Shown here one piece after another: positions 25,932 to 36,479 of a stretch of DNA of 64,000 nt (positions are counted from its first letter, which is position 1; every line of letters begins with the position of its first letter). The notes beneath the pieces were generated by a model, which saw nothing but the letters and a program-made list of their open reading frames with translations, ran no database searches and was not told the DNA's origin. The position numbers and the translations under genes were made by a program. The stretch spans positions 23,032,667 to 23,096,666 of the forward strand of contig ML677348.1 of NCBI GenBank assembly GCA_007922305.1, in the 5' to 3' direction. The DNA comes from Dermatemys mawii. Its lineage: Eukaryota > Chordata > Testudines > Dermatemydidae.

Positions 25932-26589
25932 TGTGACAAAGTTCTGAGTCTGTATCTGTGGGTCCTGCGCTTCCTGGCAGATTTAGGGGCCTCAGAAACT
26001 CATCCAGGCCCCAGAGTGACCTCCCTTTCTCAGTATAATTGGCAAGAGTCACCACCTAGTGAGTTACCTTCATCACAGGCCAGTATGGAAGATGGAAAAG
26101 GTGGAGCCCGGGCCCGCCCTCTACTCCGGACTCCAGCCCAGGGACCCTAATAGTATCAGCTAAGATGGCTGACCTTTTAGGCACAAAACACAATACAATT
26201 CCCTGGGCTACTTCCCCACAGCAGTCCCTGCTTCTTCAAACTCCACTTCACCCTTACCTCAGGGCCTCCTTCCTTCAGTATGATATGTTGTCCAACACTC
26301 AGTCTCACCAACAGCATAACTTCCTTCCACAGCTCCTGACACCCACACTCACCTGACTAACTGGGAGGTTTTTATCCGGTTTCAGCCAGTCCCTGACTGG
26401 CTTCAGGTGTCTCAATTAGGCTAGCTGTTTCTGCTCCTTTCTAAAAGGTTCTTAATTGGCCCCAGGTGTCTTGATTGGCCTGGAGTAGCCTTTGTTTGGC
26501 TATCCAGGGAACAGGGACCTGCACATCCTGAGACTAATATACCTGCCTTCCAGCACTCTCCTATATCCTTCTGGACTGACTCCGTCACA
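25932..26589. mobile_element. Solo LTR, copy A
   Basis: This 658-bp unit starts TGTGACAAAG and ends CTCCGTCACA, so it has the TG...CA ends of an LTR. It is flanked by an exact 4-bp repeat CCAT (25928-25931 and 26590-26593). A nearly identical 660-bp unit lies at 62103-62762 with a different 4-bp duplication. No internal coding region is attached, as expected after LTR-LTR recombination. Four-base duplications occur with gamma-type endogenous retroviruses and Gypsy elements; which of the two is not decided by the LTR alone. Orientation is not certain. Confidence 0.8.
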
Positions 26590-26986
26590 CCATATAGACA
26601 ATGTATATGATCTTGCAGTATGGACCGACAAGTCTGATCCCCATCGTCTGATGCCCACATTCCAGAGAGAAAACTGCAGGCAAAACCAATGGACCAAAAT
26701 TGTACATTTCAACCCATGCTTATTATGCTTAAAACTTGATATTATCACGCTTTGTCTTCCTCTACCAACCACAAAAAGAGGCTCAGAGATCTAAAGGACT
26801 CAACCCTTTTTAAGCAGTTTCCCCTCTTCCCTCTCTCCCTCACCGCCCCTCCCCCGTGCCCGAGACCTCTGTACCCATAGCATAGCACAGCACATAGTTC
26901 ATCACTCTTGGCCATTCTAAGGAATATGAATAGAATTCTTTTTAATGGATCTAATATTTGAAAGAATGCAAATATATACATAAAAA

Positions 26987-27035
<49 letters not shown>

Positions 27036-27050
27036 TTTCTTTCTTTCTTT
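26987..27050. repeat. (CTTT)n microsatellite
   Basis: About sixteen tetranucleotide units in a row with one interruption (CTTCC). It is a homopyrimidine tract on the + strand. Confidence 0.97.
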
Positions 27051-27189
27051 GCTGCCTTTTTTTAGACCTGAGATTGTAATTTTGCAATAGCAAGTATGTT
27101 CTCATAAACAGAAATTCCTGCTGCTCATGTTAGGGGTCTAGCCTGCAACCTCATCTCACACTGTGGAAAACATTTAAAAAATCGGAATT

Positions 27190-27330
27190 GCCACATGGAA
27201 CAGACCAATGGTCCATCTCATTTACTGTCCTGTTTCTGACAGTGGCCAATGCCAGATGCTTCTGAGAAAAAGCATAAAACCTTATATGTACATAATTGTG
27301 CATTACTGTACCATGAAGGGATATTTCTTC
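27190..27330 (-). mobile_element. CR1 LINE 3'-end fragment
   Basis: The piece reads GGAACAGACCAATGGTCCAT then CTGACAGTGGCCAATGCCAG and ATGCTTCTGAGAAAAAGC, the same words as in the CR1 tails at 39925-40125 and 59380-59480. It is a short 5'-truncated copy on the minus strand. Confidence 0.65.
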
Positions 27331-27759
27331 CTGACCCCAGCTTGTGATCAGTTTATACTCTGGAACATGAGAATTCATATCCATTTTACTTCTTAGCATA
27401 ACTAGTGCAACTGAAAAATCCATTTTTCTCCTATAAAACAGCTTTCTGTTGCAATGCTACTTGGCAGGCATGCAGGGTATTCAAAATATTTGTTTGCTAC
27501 ATTTTCAAAAGAGGCCAGAATTGCCATTTAAGAGACCAGTAGGTAAAAAGGACTTCCAGGAAATACTCAAGGTGCCCTTCAGAGTATGACTCAGAAACTC
27601 TCTTTGAGTCCCTCATTTTTGTTTATCAAGAAGACGGTATTTGTGCTAGTTTCACCACTTTAAGATTTAAGCTACACTTCACTGAAAGATACACTAGCTA
27701 ACTCTCTGGTTAGCTAGTGCTCTGATGAGATTTCAAAGACTGCTGCTGTAATCAATTTC

Positions 27760-27776
27760 TTTTTTTTTTTTTTTTT
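27760..27776. repeat. Poly(T) tract
   Basis: A run of about 17 thymines follows AATTTC. It could be the reverse-complemented poly(A) of an insertion, but nothing recognisable is attached to it. Confidence 0.8.
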
Positions 27777-28642
27777 GTTCATATGGGTCTTTGTTGAAAA
27801 TCAGGGCCTCCCTGCCTTGCTATAAGATGTTCAAAACAGCTGCAAACACTTTGCCATTCCCATTATGCACTCTTTCAAAGACTATATCCAGATTTGTCAT
27901 CTAGTCCTGTCACTGCTAAGTATTTGTCCTCTGGTTTATCTGCTCCTATAGCAGCCAAAGCAGTAAACTGTTCCAGGTTCAAAGATACAGGATTGGATTG
28001 TTCTCTGCACTAGCCTTCCCTTTACATGACTCTAACAGCGCAAAGGGGCCATAAGCTCAGAGTAATTTACTCCTGCTTCAAAGTCCCTTTACATTGCCAC
28101 AGCAATGTTAAGAGGTGCTAGTGCAAATCAAATTCAGGCTTTTGGGCTTCAGGCCTGGCTTGAGTCACTAAACTTTGGTTTTATCTTTTTGCTCTTTCAT
28201 GGCATCTACTAATGCCAGTGTGATGGACATACTCCACCTTCTGTCCTATTTTGAGGGGCAAAAGTGGCACTACTCTACTCAAACTGTGTCCACAGTTTAT
28301 AATCCCAAACTCCTATCATGTCACTAGAGTTACTGGGTAATTCTACTAAACTGAGAAGCAGTGAAATTGTTAACAATCCTGATAATAAAAGTCACATCTT
28401 TAGGCTGTAGAGTTAACCTATTTTGATGAAAAGGGGCAGCCACCCAGATGGTTCCACAAAGGCAGAGGTATGAGAGGAGACATTGTTTGACCTTCATTTT
28501 CAGTCCTATATCAGTTCATATTTGGAATTAGATCCCTTTGGAATAAACATAAGGGCTAGGAAAAATATGTGTAAAATTAAAGTTTAAGTTATGCAGAAAC
28601 TCCTGCATCTACCAAGGGAGAGATCCAGTAAAGAGACCACTA

Positions 28643-28669
28643 TCATAGAAGATCAGAGTTGGAAGGGAC
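28643..28669 (-). mobile_element. 3' end of a CR1 copy, separated from its body by a Penelope insertion
   Basis: TCATAGAAGATCAGAGTTGG followed by AAGGGAC is the usual end of a CR1 copy. The rest of the same copy resumes at 29336. The 12 bases GTTGGAAGGGAC occur on both sides of the inserted Penelope copy. Confidence 0.75.
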
Positions 28670-29335
28670 AAAGAGTCCTGTGGCACCTTAAAGACTAACT
28701 AAAATTTTAGAGCATAAGCTTTCGTGGGCTAATACCCACTTCGTCGGATGCATGCAGTGGAAGTATCCAGGGGCAGGTATAAATAGGTAGGCAAGAACCA
28801 GGTTAAAGATAACAGGGAGGGTCCAATGAGGCTGAACCAGCTTGTTATTTCTAATCAGGGAAGGTGAGGTGTTCCTCTAGCAGCTGAACTGGAGGTGTGA
28901 ATAGCGAGAGAAGAGAAGCTGCTTTTGTAGTTAGCTAGCCACTCGTAATCTTTGTTCAATCCTTGATTGATTGTGTCAAATTTGCAAATGAATTGCAAGC
29001 TCTGCAGTCTCTCTTTGCAGTCTGAACTTGAAGTTTTTTTGCTGCAAAATGCTGACCTTTAAATCTTTTATGGTGTGTCCAGTGAGGTTGAAGTGCTCTC
29101 CTACAGGTTTTTGAATATTGCCATTCCTGATATCTGATTTGTGTCCATTTATCCTTTTTCGTGGGGACTGTCTAGTTTGGCCGATGTACATAGCAGAGGG
29201 ACATTGCTGGCACATAATGGCATATATTACATTGGTAGATGTGCAGATGAATGAACCAGTGATGATGTGGCTGATCTGGTTTGGTCCTGTGATGGTGTTG
29301 CTGGTGTAGATGTGTGGGCAGAGTTGGCATCGAGG
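28670..29335 (-). mobile_element. Penelope-like element, 5'-truncated, inserted in a CR1
   Basis: Minus-strand translation of 28976-29215 gives the GIY-YIG endonuclease region (MCQQCPSAMYIGQTRQS, KRINGHKSDIRNGNIQKPVG, EHFNL) and ends early. The 3' noncoding tail runs down to 28670 and includes the repeated terminal sequence (minus strand CCGACGAAGTGGG, TATTAGCCCACGAAAGC). The insertion is flanked by GTTGGAAGGGAC at 28658-28669 and 29336-29347, a 12-bp target duplication lying within CR1 sequence. The RT domain is absent, so the copy cannot move by itself. Confidence 0.9.
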
Positions 29336-29735
29336 GTTGGAAGGGACCTCAGGAGGTCATCTAGTCCAATCCTCTGCCCAAAGCAGGACCAACCCCAACT
29401 AAATCATTCCAGCCAGAGCTTTGTCAAGTCTGCCCTTAAAAACCACTAACGCAGGAGATTCCACCATCTTTCTAGGTAACCCATTCCAGTGTTCCACCCT
29501 CCTAGTGAAAAGTTTTTCCTAATATCCAACCTAAACCTTCCCCACTGCAACTTGAGATCATTACTCCTTGTTCTCTCATCTGGTACCACTGAGAACAGTC
29601 TAAATTCATCTTCTTTGGAACCCCCTTTCAGATGATTAACATCAGTTATCAAATCCCCCCTCATTTTTCTCTTCTGCAGACTAAACAATCCCAGTTCCCT
29701 CAGCTCAGTCAATCACTGTGATCCAGCTCAATCAA
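29336..29735 (-). mobile_element. CR1 LINE relic (ORF2 C-terminus and 3' UTR)
   Basis: The + strand shows the common CR1 3' region (GGAAGGGACCTCAGGAGGTC, then CTAGTCCAATCCTCTGCCCA and AAAGCAGGACCAACCCC). The minus strand at 29446-29712 encodes the ORF2 C-terminus with [36 protein letters not shown] and, in place of the usual HWN, a broken end. It joins with 28643-28669 if the Penelope insertion is removed. Confidence 0.88.
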
Positions 29736-31003
29736 TCACTGTCTCTATTTGCTTGCTAGAACAGACAGTGAATAATATTTTTCTTTTAGAGATCCTCAGA
29801 GCCCTGCAAATTCCACTCCCCACCTTCTTTTCCCTGCAAAACTCTTTTCTGCTGGCAGATGAAGGCTGGGCATTTTTATTTGCACAGCAAGTCTGATGTT
29901 AACCAGAACTTGCTTTGATCAGAAGGGATTTCAAAGAGTTTCCTCTCTCTAAGTGCCTTCAACACATCTGTCTATCTGTCTATCTGGTCAGCTTTCACCA
30001 TGGCATCTAGCATCTGACACGTTGCCAACATCTTGTGGCTGGAGAACCTGGGTCTGAACTCAGGGGTCAAATTTGCTGCCACAACACTAAGACTGGTTGC
30101 TTACACTTCTTCTGCACTGCTCTACATTGTTAGTGGCAGTATACGGTATAGAGATACTTCTTGCTCTGGTGACAAGTTCATTTGCATCCTTGTTTAGACC
30201 ATTGATCACAGCCTGAGCCAACATGGATACAATCCATATATACTACAGAAACAGCCTTTGCTAAGGCATTTACTATGTTGGTAGTATCTGTCACAAAGAA
30301 ACCAACTTTAATTGGGTTGTCAGTATCTTGTGTAATGTATGTAGCCCTTTCTCCTGAGGCCAATGCATGAAAAGAGCTGAGATTTGAACAAGAGTGAAAG
30401 CAGTGGCAGGATTACTAGAATGAAAGGAGCATCAAAGTGCTGACATGGATTGGCAAGAGGACGAAGAAAGTATGCTCATCCATATGCCAAAGGTATGATA
30501 AAATGAAGTGGTTCAATGAAATTTTCAGTTTCCTTTCTGAGAGACGCTCATGCATCCTAGGTAGCAGTCTATATCTTTGCTGAAATGTGGTAACAAGTTG
30601 GCAGACAGTTAAGGAAATCATGCATTTCTACATTAGAGTGTGGCTGTAGATCAGAATCCATCATGAGGGGGAACTGAGGATACACTACATATTTTAGAAA
30701 GAACAATAGAAAATTATGTTATCAGATAATGTATTATGAAAATGTGGCTTCCATAAGCACTTGTTTCCCCTGGTCAATATCTTGTAGATTTTGAGATTTC
30801 ATCACATTATAGGTGGTACTAGAAATAAATAAATAAATAATAAATCCTCCCAATCAGATGTATTGCTGCATAAAAAGATATGATGATAGATATTTGGAAC
30901 CAAATTTTCATGCATGCGTATGACTCTGCATACAGTTTTGTGCCCACAACAATGAAGTCCCAGCTAAAGACAGGCTTAGTATGTTGACCTTCTTTCTTTA
31001 TGT

Positions 31004-31721
31004 CAGTGGTTCCTATTCCTTAACAACCTGTGAACCCCTTTCACTAAAATGTCAAGTCTCGCGAACCCCCTCCTAAAATTGGATATTTAAATTAGAAAAG
31101 CAGTGATGTTGGAAATATAAAATTTATTTTTATGACATGCTTATTACACACTCTTTATTATTAATTATTATTTATCTTTACAGTATTTTTATTGCATTCT
31201 GAAAATGGCAACACTCTTCCAAGATCTCACTTTCATAGCTTATATCATTTTGAATAAGCCGGTTGCAGGACAAAGCTCCTATGTTTCATCAAGGAATATC
31301 AGATGTGAAACAGCATGGAGGTATTTAAGAAGCCAGCTCAAAGAGTTCCTCTTACACAAGCATTCAGGTCTTGAGCAGTCCAGGCAAACAAAGCACATTA
31401 CAACAAAGCTTAAACTCGTTCTTCATGGTAATTTTAAAAACAATACTAGCTGCCTATTTAATTTTAAAAAGAGCAAAAAATATCCACCTCCCTTTCCATT
31501 TCTTGTAAGGAGTCTTGAAGTTTAAATCTCCTCAGTGTGATAGAGATGCTTGCTTTGATCTGCTTAGCTCTCGGAAGTCCAGAGACTCTGGCTGCTGGCC
31601 CAGTGCTACCCAGGGTCTCTAGAGACAGCTCTGTCCACCATTAGAAATTTTTTTCCCAAGCACCCCCTGTAACATTTCGTGAATCCTCAGGGGTTCAGAA
31701 ACCACAGTTTGGGAACCACTG
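31004..31721. mobile_element. hAT (Charlie-like) non-autonomous transposon, complete with target duplication
   Basis: The element is 718 bp. It starts CAGTGGTTCCTATTCC and ends GTTTGGGAACCACTG, an inverted pair of the Charlie type, with inner CTGTGAACCCC and GGGGTTCAGAA also inverted. The exact 8-bp repeat CTTTATGT flanks it at 30996-31003 and 31722-31729. The interior is AT-rich. The open frame 31205-31525 shows no transposase motif I recognise, so it is likely a non-autonomous or internally replaced copy. Confidence 0.9.
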
Positions 31722-34017
31722 CTTTATGTGGATGCTGCTCTAACAGGTACATTGGAACAAATCATTTTAATCTGTATGCATATGACATTTAGGTTCCAAA
31801 GTGGAGCTTTGAACACCATGAGATTCCTCATTCAAACTCACCTGTACCTAATAGTATCATCTTCACAAAACACTTACTGCAAATAGGCCATTTTAAAATA
31901 CTGTGCCTGTCTTATTTGCTGCAGGTAGTCAAGCAGTCTTACTGTCTAATGAATGCATCTCACCGAATCCCAATACCCACTTTAAAATATTTTATAGAAA
32001 GGAAACATAAACACCTGTAAGACATGGAACATTATTCTATTATTTAACCTCCCTTTTAAATGTAGTGTCTTATTCTGAGAACAGCAAAGTAATCCACCTG
32101 CTTTTCCATTTTAAAAAAACCAATTTGCAAAATTCAGAAGCTGCATCTATGCCAGGTGTATTATCCCCCTGAAGAGAGAACAGATTGGAAATTTAAATAA
32201 ATAGATGGCAGACATAGTAGAATGAACTAACTGGGGACACATCTTCTGCAAGATTCAAGTAACATCAAGCTTGTCAATCTCAGCCCTTGCACATAGTTAG
32301 AAGTATAAACAATATTTAGTTGCTTGCGAAATAGGATATTTTACTGAGAAGAAATCCACTCTGTTTTCATTATAACTCCATACTTCAAACTAGACTTTTA
32401 AACTTTGCAGAAGTGATGTGGTTAACCAAAGGGGGAACCTAATGAAGTTAAATTGAGTAGAGACCAAAATTAATGCATCAGGAAGGAAGTCAGTTCTGAG
32501 CTCCTTCTAATAAAACTGCAGAGTGCCTAATTTAGTTGCTACTGAAATAATTTTGAGGCATTTTTGCATCCTATTCTTTATTATTAATTCCATTCAAAGA
32601 AATATAATTGACAGGTATCCGCATTTTTATATCAAATCTGTTCACTCACCATTCCTGTGTTTATTTCAGTGTTTTTCCCTTCCTTATTCCATTTGACATT
32701 GGCATCTGTTGTGAGATGTATATCTGGCTAGATTTAGGGGTGACCAGCAGGAGCTGTTGTGAGAGCAATGTTGCCTTTTGATAATGAAATTTAGGGTGCA
32801 CTCAGCTATCAATGGCTGGGTAACCCAATTCCCTGGATCCTCTCTACTCAATATGCCTAAAATACAGACATTTATTATTAAGTGTATTCTGAGTGTGGTC
32901 CTGTAATAATCCATATTACATCAATGTGAATTTTAAAATGTTAATATAACATAGCTGATTAAATGTACAGCACTGCCAAATTACTCAATTATAACTGACT
33001 AAGGAAATTGCAGTTCATGGATCTAAAAGTTTGTAGAATGATTTTGAGAAATAGGGAGGAAACTCAATAATCTCATAATTACATTTTATTGAAAATAATA
33101 GCATCAGCAGAACAAGATAATGAATTTCTGTGTGTAACACAGAACACCCACCAATGGAAGGATCCTCTGTGATTTGAATTTGGAAGAGATTGATTAGGCA
33201 GTTTGGAACTATTACATTTGGGATATCTTTTAGTAAGTATATTTTCACATTTTTAGTTTCAGCCACAATATGTTATTATGTAAAAAGTTTCCTGGATATA
33301 ACATTATAGTTAAAATTATTTAAGAAAAGCTAAGATGGACAATTAATTATTCTTTAAAGTAACTCTTCGGCAGTAAGAAATGGGAGTCCCTGGTGCCAAG
33401 TTATTATGCAATGCCATAATATGCTCTTAAATCCAAAAGGACCAGACAGATGTGTGAAGTATGACACAGTTATATACGGTATATGAGCAGAAAAAACCAA
33501 GAGTTTAGTAAACTTAAGACTTAGGTTTCTAGATTAGGTTTCTAGATCAGTGGCATTGTCTGCAGGAGAGGAGCTTAAGCCAAGAGGAAAATGGAGCATC
33601 AATCAGGCACCAAACGCAGTGTATGATGGGAAGGAAATTATTTCTGGTGCGCAGAAGATGAGGATTGAGTCTGTTGATGAATAGGGTTATTAAACCTCTA
33701 CCCTAGCCTGACTCGCCTGCATAGATCATTCATTTTGACTTTTTTTTATATGGGCTCAAACTATTACATTTTAGAAATATAAATTACAGGTAACTAAATG
33801 ACCAAGACAACATAACGCATCAATGGCAGACCAAGCAAATAAACAGGGAGCATACCTCCCTTCCCCCTCCAGACTGTCTGACATATTAAGGCAGGCTCCC
33901 ATTGCTGTCTAAGATACTGGCTGGGGCTTTGGCAGTCTCAGAGCAGCCCAGACTCAGGACAACAAACTGGATGGCATAGCCCCTTTCCCCTGGGTGCAAG
34001 TCCTGTGGTGTGCTTGT

Positions 34018-34122
34018 TAGGGTGACCAGATATCCTGACTTTATAGAGACAGTCCCGATTTTTGGGTCTTTTTTTTATATAGGCTCCTATTACCCTCCAC
34101 CCCCTATTCCGATTTTTCACAC
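34018..34122. mobile_element. MITE with TAGGGTGACCAGAT end, cut by the assembly gap
   Basis: It begins TAGGGTGACCAGATATCC, then GACAGTCCCGATTTTTGGG and CTATTACCCTCCACCCC, a repeat well known in turtle genomes whose far end is the inverted CTGGTCACCCTA. That far end is missing because the sequence runs into Ns at 34123. Confidence 0.65.
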
Positions 34123-34522
34123 NNNNNNNNNNNNNNNNNNNNNNNNNNNNNNNNNNNNNNNNNNNNNNNNNNNNNNNNNNNNNNNNNNNNNNNNNNNNNN
34201 NNNNNNNNNNNNNNNNNNNNNNNNNNNNNNNNNNNNNNNNNNNNNNNNNNNNNNNNNNNNNNNNNNNNNNNNNNNNNNNNNNNNNNNNNNNNNNNNNNNN
34301 NNNNNNNNNNNNNNNNNNNNNNNNNNNNNNNNNNNNNNNNNNNNNNNNNNNNNNNNNNNNNNNNNNNNNNNNNNNNNNNNNNNNNNNNNNNNNNNNNNNN
34401 NNNNNNNNNNNNNNNNNNNNNNNNNNNNNNNNNNNNNNNNNNNNNNNNNNNNNNNNNNNNNNNNNNNNNNNNNNNNNNNNNNNNNNNNNNNNNNNNNNNN
34501 NNNNNNNNNNNNNNNNNNNNNN
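34123..34522. other. Assembly gap (400 Ns)
   Basis: Exactly 400 unknown bases. The round length suggests an estimated or fixed-size gap. It lies between a MITE and a perfect palindrome of Penelope terminal sequence, which probably caused the gap. Any open frame drawn across it is meaningless. Confidence 0.99.
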
Positions 34523-34636
34523 AATACCCACTTCGTCGGATGCATGCATCCGACGAAGTGAGTATTAGCCCACAAAAGCTCATGCTCTGAAAAAATTTCA
34601 GTTAGTCTTTAAGGTGCCACAGGACTCTTTGTCTCT
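34523..34636. mobile_element. Penelope terminal repeats, head-to-head palindrome at gap edge
   Basis: The sequence emerging from the gap is a near-perfect palindrome centred on GCATGC: CACTTCGTCGGATGCATG is followed by its reverse complement (CATGCATCCGACGAAGTG). One arm continues to the right as AGTATTAGCCCACAAAAGC, then ATGCTCTGAAA and GTCTTTAAGGTGCCACAGG. The other arm is presumably in the Ns. No coding part is present. Confidence 0.85.
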
Positions 34637-34684
34637 GCAATGGTTCTTAGAATACCCAGGGCTGTGAGTCACCTTGTTACCTGC

Positions 34685-34825
34685 AGAAGTGACAAAAAGT
34701 CCTGTGGCACGTTAAAGACTAACTAAATGCTGAATTAACTAAATTAACTAACTAACTAAATTAAGGTGCCACAGGACTCTTTGTCACTTCTGCAATTCCA
34801 GACTAATACGGCTACCCCTCTGATT
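34685..34825. mobile_element. Short hairpin Penelope insertion with 12-bp target duplication
   Basis: The 141-bp insertion is flanked by CTTGTTACCTGC at 34673-34684 and 34826-34837. The left arm has GAAGTGACAAAAAGTCCTG followed by TGGCACGTTAAAGACTAACT; the right arm is its inverse (TTAAGGTGCCACAGGACTC then TTTGTCACTTCTGCAATTCC) and continues to GGCTACCCCTCTGATT. The centre is a degenerate AACTAAATT repeat, so the central terminal sequence seen in other copies is lost. Confidence 0.85.
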
Positions 34826-34837
34826 CTTGTTACCTGC

Positions 34838-35975
34838 CTGACTCCATCGAGAGGGAGTCTTTCTTGTGGTAGCTGGGTGTCAGCTCCCTAGCACCACTAG
34901 ACCTTCAGCCACTCACTCTCCTCTGGGCTTATGCCAGCCTTTCCTTCACCGTGTATATTAATAATAAGTTCACTTGAGTCCCTGAATCCCTTGGCAAACA
35001 ATCCCTTAGTAAACAGTAAACATTTCCCCTGTAATATCTAAGTCCTGACACTGGCCACTCACAGAAATTGAGATCCTCTTCACCCAAAGGTGAAGCATAC
35101 CCCAATTTTTTACCTGACACCACTGTTCCTGTAAACCATACAGCACTTGTGAGCACTTACAGTAAAACAAAAGAAAGTTTATTTAGGAAATAAGGAAGAT
35201 TTACCTGGACCCAAGAAAGAGTGGTGGGAACAAGTGTTTACAATACACAACAGAATCATAAAACAGGGACCCAGGCCTATGCTTATCAATAATTATGCTT
35301 ATCAATGTTTCCTAGTTAATGAAATAGACTGTCCCCCAAAGTTCAGTTTGTGACAGAGGTGACTGTTTTTCAAAAGCCAGGATCCAAATATTCATGAAAG
35401 CACCTCGGGCGTGTTTCTCAGTGAATGGATCCAGAGTGCCTTTCCCTACATTCTGTTATCTTGAAAAGAGCCCTTTGTTACTATTCACAGGCAGTACAAA
35501 TCCCTGCATACATACAGAGCTCCTCTTCTGTCTTTAAGTGGTTTCAGTTGTTTGTCCATGTCTCTGATGGTTTTCCATTGACTGTTCTGGAATATGTCAA
35601 GGGAGACAATCGACTTTTGCATTACCTCACCAGTTGAATAAGGAGGGGTGTCAACTCACTCTTGCTTAAATAGCTCATCATCAAGAAACGTTACATTCTG
35701 GTGACTAATTTCTATTCTAAGTCCATAAAGCATACTTTAATACATTATTCCATAAATATTGTCCATATTTCCAGCTCACAATGATTATGAGTCTTGACAA
35801 AGTTACGAGCTTTCTTAGATACCTTACATGTTACTCTTATGGATAAATATCCTGTAAGATGTGTTTGGTGTAGTGAGTTTGTCAAGTCTGAGGAGAGAGC
35901 TGTTTGCAAAGAAAAGAGAACCAACTGCCAGTGGGTATCTGTATCACAGCATCTCGTATCCTATTTTGAGGCAAC
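34838..35975 (+). repeat. LTR-like interspersed repeat, copy 2
   Basis: It shares ordered landmarks with 20400-21440: TGGGTGTCAGCTCC and GCACCACTAG; CTGGCCACTCACAGAAATTG; CACTTGTGAGCACTTACAGT followed by AAAACAAAAGAAAG; TTTGTGACAGAGG; and GTATCTGTATCACAGCATC. The similarity upstream (TTGTTACCT) suggests the family begins a little before the Penelope hairpin and that the hairpin inserted close to its start. No ORF and no clear target duplication is seen. Confidence 0.55.
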
Positions 35976-36479
35976 CCCAGCAGTAGCTGATGGAAGTTTA
36001 AGGGATGTTTAGAGCTGATCAAAAACAAGAAAAAAAAATTTAAGATGTTCATCAACAATTGTTTCTCATTTTTCATATAAATATTGCTTATGGAAATTTT
36101 CAGTCAGCTCCAGGGAATCATTTTCTTTTCTTTATGTTTCCTATCATCTCGCTTTTGAGCTAGGATGTGTCACCTGATATAAAAAGAATTCTAAAATATC
36201 TTATCTGAGGATACCTGAATGACTGTGTCCAGAAAAAGACACCTAAACATTTCTCGCAATTGACACTAGGCTAGCTGTCATCAGAAGACTGATAGCATTT
36301 AAAAGATACACATCACTACTTTCAATACAACTGAAAGCCCAGCAGACTGTGCATAAGTATGTGTAGGTTTGTGTAATTGATGTACTGTAGTCAGAGGCAT
36401 AATTTGTCTAAATGCACATTAACTTTGGAGGCCGCATTTAAGTGCAAGAAAATACTTCAATATATGGTACATTTTAATG

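Noticed and set aside
33938..34583. Open frames of 152-203 residues made mainly of X
   Set aside because: They are drawn across the 400-N gap.
20400..35975. The two similar kilobase blocks as a segmental duplication
   Set aside because: Similarity is limited to one repeat unit, the flanks differ, and divergence is high; an interspersed repeat family explains it better.
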